Of a stretch of 64,000 nt of DNA, positions 58,730-64,000 are shown in pieces. Where the stretch lies: the NCBI GenBank assembly GCA_028554795.2, contig CM068839.1:16603043-16667042 (forward strand), in the 5' to 3' direction. The notes beneath the pieces are model-generated. The model was not told where the DNA came from, did not search any database, and saw only the letters and a program-made list of their open reading frames with translations. The stretch comes from Sinohyriopsis cumingii. Its lineage: Eukaryota; Mollusca; Bivalvia; Unionida; Unionidae. Numbering within the stretch: the stretch's first letter is position 1; the number at the start of each line of letters is the position of its first letter. A program made the translations under genes and the position numbers.

Positions 58730-59370
58730 TTCCCCACCCCACCTCTATTGGTGTGGGGACCTTGCTATCTTTAGAAAATTCCTGACAGCGTCACTGCATT
58801 ATGGAGCAAATAAGAAATCTGACATAATAGTCACTGATTTAAGAAATTGGAACTTTGGCAGAGCTTATCGTAGTGAAAAATCCTGTTTTGGAGCAGAAGT
58901 ATGCAAAAGACAATACCTTTGAACTGTGGACAATTTTACATAACAGCCATGAAGAACAGTTGCTCAACTTGTGCAAGCTGGCTAAGCTAGCTTTGTATAT
59001 GCCCCTTCAGACAGCTGATTGTGACAGAGGAAGCTCAGCACAGAACAATATTCATACACAGATAGCGCACAGATTAATATTCATACACAGATAGGGAACA
59101 TAATAATATTCAGACATGCACAGATTGATTTCAGAAGGAATCAGCTGAAAAATGCTTATACCGGTAGAGGCGACTTTTCAAAAAGATTTTGATTTCAGTA
59201 GAGTTTTAACATAGTGGAGCAGGAAGAGAGATGGATATTGAAATGTTAGGTAAAAATGAACTCTAGCTGTTTCCTCCTCCCCCTCCATTTGATCTGCTTC
59301 CTCAATTTTATCATATGGGGAAGGGCTTCCACTTTAGATAAAATCCTGGCAGTATGACTGCACCCCATGT
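58730..59370. repeat. Low-copy dispersed repeat, copy 3
   Basis: GCAAAAGACAATACCTTTGA, CATGAAGAACAGTTG, GCTAGCTTTGTATATGCCCC, GTGGAGCAGGAAGAGAGATG, GATAAAATCCTGGCAGTATG. Its start (GACAGCGTCACTGCATTATG) also resembles its own end, so it is about one and a third units. Confidence 0.65.
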
Positions 59371-59443
59371 TACCATGTGGGAGCCAATATGGACACAATG
59401 GCAGCAATCTTGAAAAAGTTTTGTTATTGCGGTTACCATATTT

Positions 59444-59975
59444 ACCGTATATTTTGGGACATGATAAAATAAATGATTTATTTTCTTGTCCCAGAACATA
59501 TGATGAAACTTTTTTTCACTTTGATCATTTGTCTCAAGACTTAAAATGCATATTTCGTAATAAAATGAAAGAAACTAACCTTGTATTGTTATCATTTATT
59601 CCTTTTTTTCATGAGCATTTTATTAAAGACAGAAATATATCCATGAACTCTGTCTGTGTAGCATACATATCAATTCTGTAGCTTGTATCACTGATAACAC
59701 ACAACACAGTTTTAATTAATGTGAATATAGAGAAACTAATTGTATTTGGTTGTACTCAGGTTTGAATATGTTACCATACTGAAGACTGGATCAACCAAAT
59801 TGCAAATGAGAGTTAAATATCAAAATATCAATCGATTGCTTGGAAGCACCTGTCATTCACACATGACACAGTGTAATGTGCAAAATAACCAAGATTTTAA
59901 AATATCCAGGTTAACTAATTGACACTATCTTGCAAATAAAAATTGATTACTTGAAAATACATTCATGGTGAGTTG
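59444..59975. mobile_element. Partial copy of the 2.3-kb TIR element
   Basis: ACCGTATATTTTGGGACATG opens it. ATTCACACATGACACAGTGT, GTGCAAAATAACCAAGATTT and ATCTTGCAAATAAAAATTG match 28666-28085 read on the opposite strand. Confidence 0.65.
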
Positions 59976-60212
59976 AAAAAAGTATTATTAAGAATGTTAA
60001 TGCTGTGTACACTTTTTACCCTGCAGACAGACGTCAGTGCCTGTTTGTACCAATTATGATTACAGATGGCATACAAATAAAAGCCTTGGTGGTGAACTGG
60101 TGGCAAGCAATAAATTAATAGTTTGAACTTACTGGCAGCAGGATATCAGATACAAAGGTTATTATATTACAAATCTGACCCTGGAAGCCACTTTGTATTA
60201 TTGTAAGTTAGC

Positions 60213-60215
<3 letters not shown>

Positions 60216-60278
<63 letters not shown>
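60216..60278. repeat. (AT)n microsatellite
   Basis: About 31 AT units in intron 12. Confidence 0.97.
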
Positions 60279-60279
<1 letters not shown>

Positions 60280-60587
60280 GCACATGCACAGAAATTGGTC
60301 ATTTTGTTTAACCAGACCCATTATTGACCAAATCAGCTAATCATATCAGAATTATTTACATTTGCATTATACTACACTTTAAATCAATATTATGCAATCA
60401 GTGTAGGGTTTACTGTTTGTTCCTAACTTTCTCCTTATCTGGTTAGTTTTGTAAATTTTGATGTTTCACAGACTTAAAGAAATGCTAGATAGATTCTTTA
60501 AATTTCTGGAACTTAAATTTGTGGATTGAAAATGAATAAATTTATTCACTGAAACAAAAAGTGTGTAAATTTCGTTTCCTGTTGCAG

Positions 60588-60695
60588 CTTTCTGAGATAT
60601 TACAGCAGGTAACAGCAGAACGAGACCAAGTGTCATCACAATACAAAGACTACATGGAGCAACTTCAGTATCAAAATTCTCAGTTGTCACAACAG
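60588..60695 (+). CDS. GOLGA2: GOLGA2 exon 13
   Basis: Acceptor CCTGTTGCAG|CTT, donor CAACAG|GTAATG, phase 0. Encodes residues 368-403: LSEILQQVTAERDQVSSQYK then DYMEQLQYQNSQLSQQ, coiled coil. Vertebrate counterpart: RQLQMERDKYAENLKGE...WRQRMQQMSEQ. Confidence 0.88.
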
Positions 60696-61789
60696 GTAAT
60701 GCCTAGATAAGAGCATGTAAGAAACCACATAGTAAAATATATGTTACTGAGCAATAGGTGGAGCTTTAACAAGAAGTAATATTCCAGCTACTTTAATCTT
60801 TGACCCAATAATGATTGGACATAGCAGCAATGGTGGGGAGGGGGGTCAGATGTTTTTGTTTCCAAAAAATTTGAAATTTCTGTAGTCAGTTTATTAAAAT
60901 ATGTTCACATGAATGATATTTTTGGTTTTATAAGAACATATCACAATCTCTTTAAAAATCAGTCCCTGTATGTACAAAAATTCATCAGTGTACATTCACA
61001 TTCCATTTTTAATTTGTAATTAAGAAAATAATTATCATACAATAGTTTTAAATATTACAGTTTATAAAGTTTTTGACAGATGTTGAATGTGTTTTGTTTG
61101 TTTCCTAGCAAAATGTTCGTGATGGACACACAAAAATACTGAGTGCCATCAAGCTGAGGTATTTTATTAGGTAAGCCTGAAGAGTTATCAGTACACACAG
61201 TTTTATGACTTGGTCAATGAGGCAAGCTTCTCATTGATCAAGATTGCTTCATGCTTTGATTGTACTCAAAGCAAGAGAGATGTGAAGAATTAAAGAGTGA
61301 AAGTGACAAGACTGAAGTACTGAGAATTGAGAGGTTATAGAAAAATGAAAAAAGGTCACATGATCTCAACCCAGGGAACCCATAAGCGCCTTTCTTGGAA
61401 AGTTGGAGAAAATACTTTCATGGAGTAGTTAGGAGATATCAGAACATTATCATTTTTAAGATGTCACTCGATTTGTTTACCCACAATTCATTGTCCAGAT
61501 ATTTTCTCATGAAATTTGTAACTATCAAGATAAAGATCCATCCTTTATTAAATATGTGGAATTCTTGCTTGACAATATAAAGACTCATTGATATAATTTA
61601 AAAGGTTGATTTTAAATCCTATGCAAGTATTCCTGCAGTGAAATAATTCTAAAATTGTTACAGATATTATAGACAATTAATTAAAAATCTCACTTTTGAG
61701 GACAATTGTTTGCTCCTATAGTCACAAAAGACCAAAAGAACTAGCAGGATGGCTTGTTTTCCATCATCCAGCCATTCATTAGTACATGT
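60696..61789. other. Intron 13, first part: nothing supported
   Basis: A splice-like open stretch at 61110-61171 was rejected as an exon (see rejected list). Confidence 0.5.
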
Positions 61790-62960
61790 TTGTCATTGCT
61801 ACTCCTAGACTGTTCAGAATTTTGATGTGAAGGTTTACAAATACACATTTATCCCATGATCTAGGTGGTTCTGAATGAAAATGGTGCCATTTGGATGGAT
61901 GTCCAATATGGTTACACAACAATCATTCTAATAATCTTGCTGTTGCTATTCCTTCTGCATGGATGGTAATATCAATGTGGGATTTTCACTTAAGACTTAT
62001 TTTGATATATGATTTGTCCTAAAGAAAATTGTGTCAATCTGTCCATCATGGCCAAAATGGAACCATCTTGAAAATTAGAACATAATCAACATTTGGTTTT
62101 AACCAGACGACTTACAATATCTGGTAGATCATAAATGAAAATGGTGCTAAAAGACTTCTTATGATGAACTGGTTTTTAAACCAAAATACTGCAGCATGTG
62201 CATCCAATATGACATCCATATCAGCTATCTTGACAGTCTTCTTGCTATTCCTAAATGGAACGTCATATCAACATGAGATTTTTACTAAAAGATTTTTTAT
62301 GTCTACTTAGTCCCAAATGAAAACATTGACAATCTGACATCAAATATGGGCACCATGGTAGCCATCTTGAAAATCTTAATATCTCTACTTCTTCTGAATG
62401 GAAAGTCAGTTCAGCATGGGTTTTCACAGGAAGATTTAATTTGATGTTTGGTTGGTGTAAAACAAATATTGCTAATTTAACCTCCATTTGGGCCACCAGA
62501 TTGGCCATCTTGAAAACCTTGTTACAACTCTTCTTAAAGGGACGGTCATATCAACATGGAATTTGCACCAAGAGACTTTTTGCAATGTATGGTTGGTCCT
62601 AAATAAAACTGGTGCCAATCTGATATCCAGTATTGCCATCATGCCTGACATCTTGAAAGTATTTTATAATTTCTATGTCTTCTAAATAAAAGTCATACCT
62701 AAATGAGGTTTTCTTGAGAAAAGTTATTAGGATGTCTACTTGGTTCTGAATGAAGATGGTACCAGTCTGACATCCAGTATTGCCACAATGTCAGCCATCA
62801 TGACAATCGTCTTATTGCTGCTTGTTTTAAATGGGAAGTCTTATCAGCATGGGGGTTTTCAAAGGAAGACTTCCAAGAGTGTCTGGTTAGGTCTAAACAA
62901 AACTAATGATCTATCTGACATCCAACATGCCCACCATGGTGGCCAGATACTAGTGAATCA
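61790..62960. repeat. Degenerate tandem array, about 145-bp unit, about eight copies
   Basis: GCCATCTTGAAAA-like blocks recur at about 62062, 62224, 62362, 62504, 62647 and 62794. Each follows CTGACATCCAxTATTGCCA and precedes AAxTGGxxxGTCxxATCAxC and a GTxTACTTGGTCCxAAATGAA block. Confidence 0.75.
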
Positions 62961-63221
62961 GTCAGTAAGTTTGCTTTTTTATATTGGCTTGCCAGTTTAG
63001 GCCAGATACCAGTGAATCAGTCTCATAGCTGACTAGTTTATAATATTGTCCAGCTAGTTTTGTCTATTGTCGTGTTAACAGAATACTCATTGAAGTTTGT
63101 AAAAACCTGGGGGTAAAATACCCAATTTGTTAAATTCTTGTGTCGTGTTCTGATGATGTTTATTAATGACTGCATACAGTGAATTTGATAGCATCAGTTA
63201 CACACAGTTGTTCTGTTTCAG

Positions 63222-63309
63222 ATTTCAACCTTGACAGAAGAAAGGGAGCAACTAATCAATAGGCAACATGCACTTGAAAGTTCTGTACAAAAATTGCAAC
63301 AGCAGATAG
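63222..63309 (+). CDS. GOLGA2: GOLGA2 exon 14 (last exon in the window)
   Basis: Acceptor TGTTTCAG|ATT, donor GATAG|GTATGT (phase 1). Encodes residues 404-432: ISTLTEEREQLINRQHALES then SVQKLQQQI, coiled coil, like vertebrate VHTLREEKECSMSRVQELE. The gene continues beyond 64000. Confidence 0.88.
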
Positions 63310-63359
63310 GTATGTCAGTCATTTCACCGTAATCATTACCATAACTTGTTTTTATTGGC

Positions 63360-64000
63360 GTGTAATAATGTACATTGTTTGTTATAGGCTTATAATAATG
63401 TATGTAAAATTTGTGGTGGACTTGTAATAAAGTACATAAAGTTTGGGATAGGCTTGTAATGTACATAAAGTTTGTGATGGGCTTGTAATGTACATAAAGT
63501 TTGTGATAGGCTTGTAATAATGTACATAAAGTTTGTGATGGGCTTGTAATGTACATAAAGTTTGGGATAGGCTTGTTATAATGTACATAAAGTTTGGGAT
63601 AGGCTTGTAATGTACATAAAGTTTGGGATAGGCTTGTAATAATGTACGTAGAGTTTGTGACAGGCATGCAATATTGTACACAAATGTTTGTGATGGGCTT
63701 GTAATAATGCACACAAATGTTTGTGACAAGCATATACTCCTGTACATAAAGTTTGTGACAGGTTAGTAATAATGTACACAAAAGTTTGCAACAGGCTTGT
63801 AATAATTTACATAAAGTTTGTGATGCACTTGTAATAATGTACACAAGTGGTTGTGATGGGCTTGTAATAATTTACATAAAGTTTGTGACAGGCATGTAAT
63901 AATGTACACAAATGGTTGTGATGGGCTTGTAATAATGTACATAAAGTTTTGTGACAGGCTAGTAATAATGTACACAAAAGTTTGTGACAGGCTTGTAATA
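63360..64000. repeat. Minisatellite after exon 14, about 31-36-bp unit, runs off the edge
   Basis: About eighteen units of GTACATAAAGTTTGTGATGG plus GCTTGTAATAAT, starting about 50 bp after the exon 14 donor and continuing beyond 64000. Two lengths alternate, with and without an extra AATAAT. Confidence 0.95.

Larger units (their letters stand above)
22284..64000 (+). other. GOLGA2: GOLGA2 (golgin GM130) gene, 5' half, continues beyond the window
   Basis: GM130 is a cis-Golgi matrix coiled-coil protein. Its basic N-terminus binds the tether p115/USO1 (and importin-alpha in vertebrates), and its C-terminus binds GRASP65; it helps vesicle tethering and Golgi stacking (family knowledge). Fourteen exons with consistent phases encode about 432 residues. 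They align in order with vertebrate GM130: KIAAARKK-LKKFQK (vertebrate KLAAAKKKLREYQQ), STESLQQLSRQINGLL, KEQLQ-VHIQTIGILVAEKTEL, RQRLGELERSLS, VDRLKLELYKS, KSLEELRQQTSELQEKLQ and EEREQL. The vertebrate protein has about 1000 residues, so the C-terminal half and the GRASP65-binding tail lie to the right. Introns are large and full of repeats. Confidence 0.9.

Noticed and set aside
61110-61171. Splice-like open stretch between GOLGA2 exons 13 and 14 (TTTCCTAG|CAAAATG ... ATTAG|GTAAGC)
   Set aside because: Its length would leave phase 2, which does not fit the phase-0 start of exon 14, and the residues (VRDGHTKILSAIKLRYFIR) do not look like the coiled coil.
63218-63975. Long - strand ORF of 208 codons rich in Tyr, Thr and Cys
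   Set aside because: It is the reverse reading of the GTACATAAAGTTTGTGATGG minisatellite; the + strand holds exon 14.

Overview
The window is eukaryotic, intron-rich and AT-rich. Its best-supported host gene is the 5' half of a golgin GM130 (GOLGA2) orthologue on the + strand. Fourteen short coding exons lie between 22284 and 63309, and the gene runs off the right edge. Together they encode about 432 residues: the N-terminal KIAAARKK/LKKFQK basic motif, a Ser-rich linker, the STESLQQLSRQINGLL block, the VHIQTIGILV block and a long coiled coil. The exon order and exon-exon phases are consistent throughout. The style of the genome (tRNA-derived SINEs with CAA tails, a Ty3/Gypsy element with a PNMA-type gag, Polinton and DIRS relics, EnSpm-like transposase, abundant intronic minisatellites) suggests a lophotrochozoan, probably a mollusc. 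That assignment is inference.

Left part (1-11960): a decayed EnSpm/CACTA-like DDE transposase on the - strand is split into two pieces, 1-881 and 11441-11960, by about 10.5 kb of nested Ty3/Gypsy LTR retrotransposon material. The LTR material is a mosaic in both orientations: LTR fragments, a gag-protease-RT block on +, an RNase H-integrase block on -, and a short (-) element (9013-10905) with two LTRs and no gag-pol core. An older related LTR (10985-11425) lies at its right edge. All of it is broken and treated as fossil.

Middle (11961-22283): mostly unassigned. It holds a Polinton-type DNA polymerase B fossil (14478-16100, -), one isolated exon-like ORF (13978-14124, +), and three copies of an inverted-repeat family (19140-21050).

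Right part (22284-64000): GOLGA2 exons separated by introns that collect repeats. These include a hAT element with a perfect 8-bp target duplication, a 2.3-kb TIR element sitting inside an AT microsatellite, a 1.9-kb TA-target TIR element, two tRNA-SINE families with clear target duplications, two DIRS-like fossils and about ten tandem arrays.

The most unusual observation is that two intronic minisatellites, after exon 4 and after exon 11, have repeat units that contain the 3' end of the preceding exon plus its 5' splice site. The exon-intron junction itself has been amplified: about 19 copies of a 37-bp unit after exon 4, and about five copies of a 41-bp unit after exon 11. The second array was later interrupted by a SINE and by a DNA transposon.
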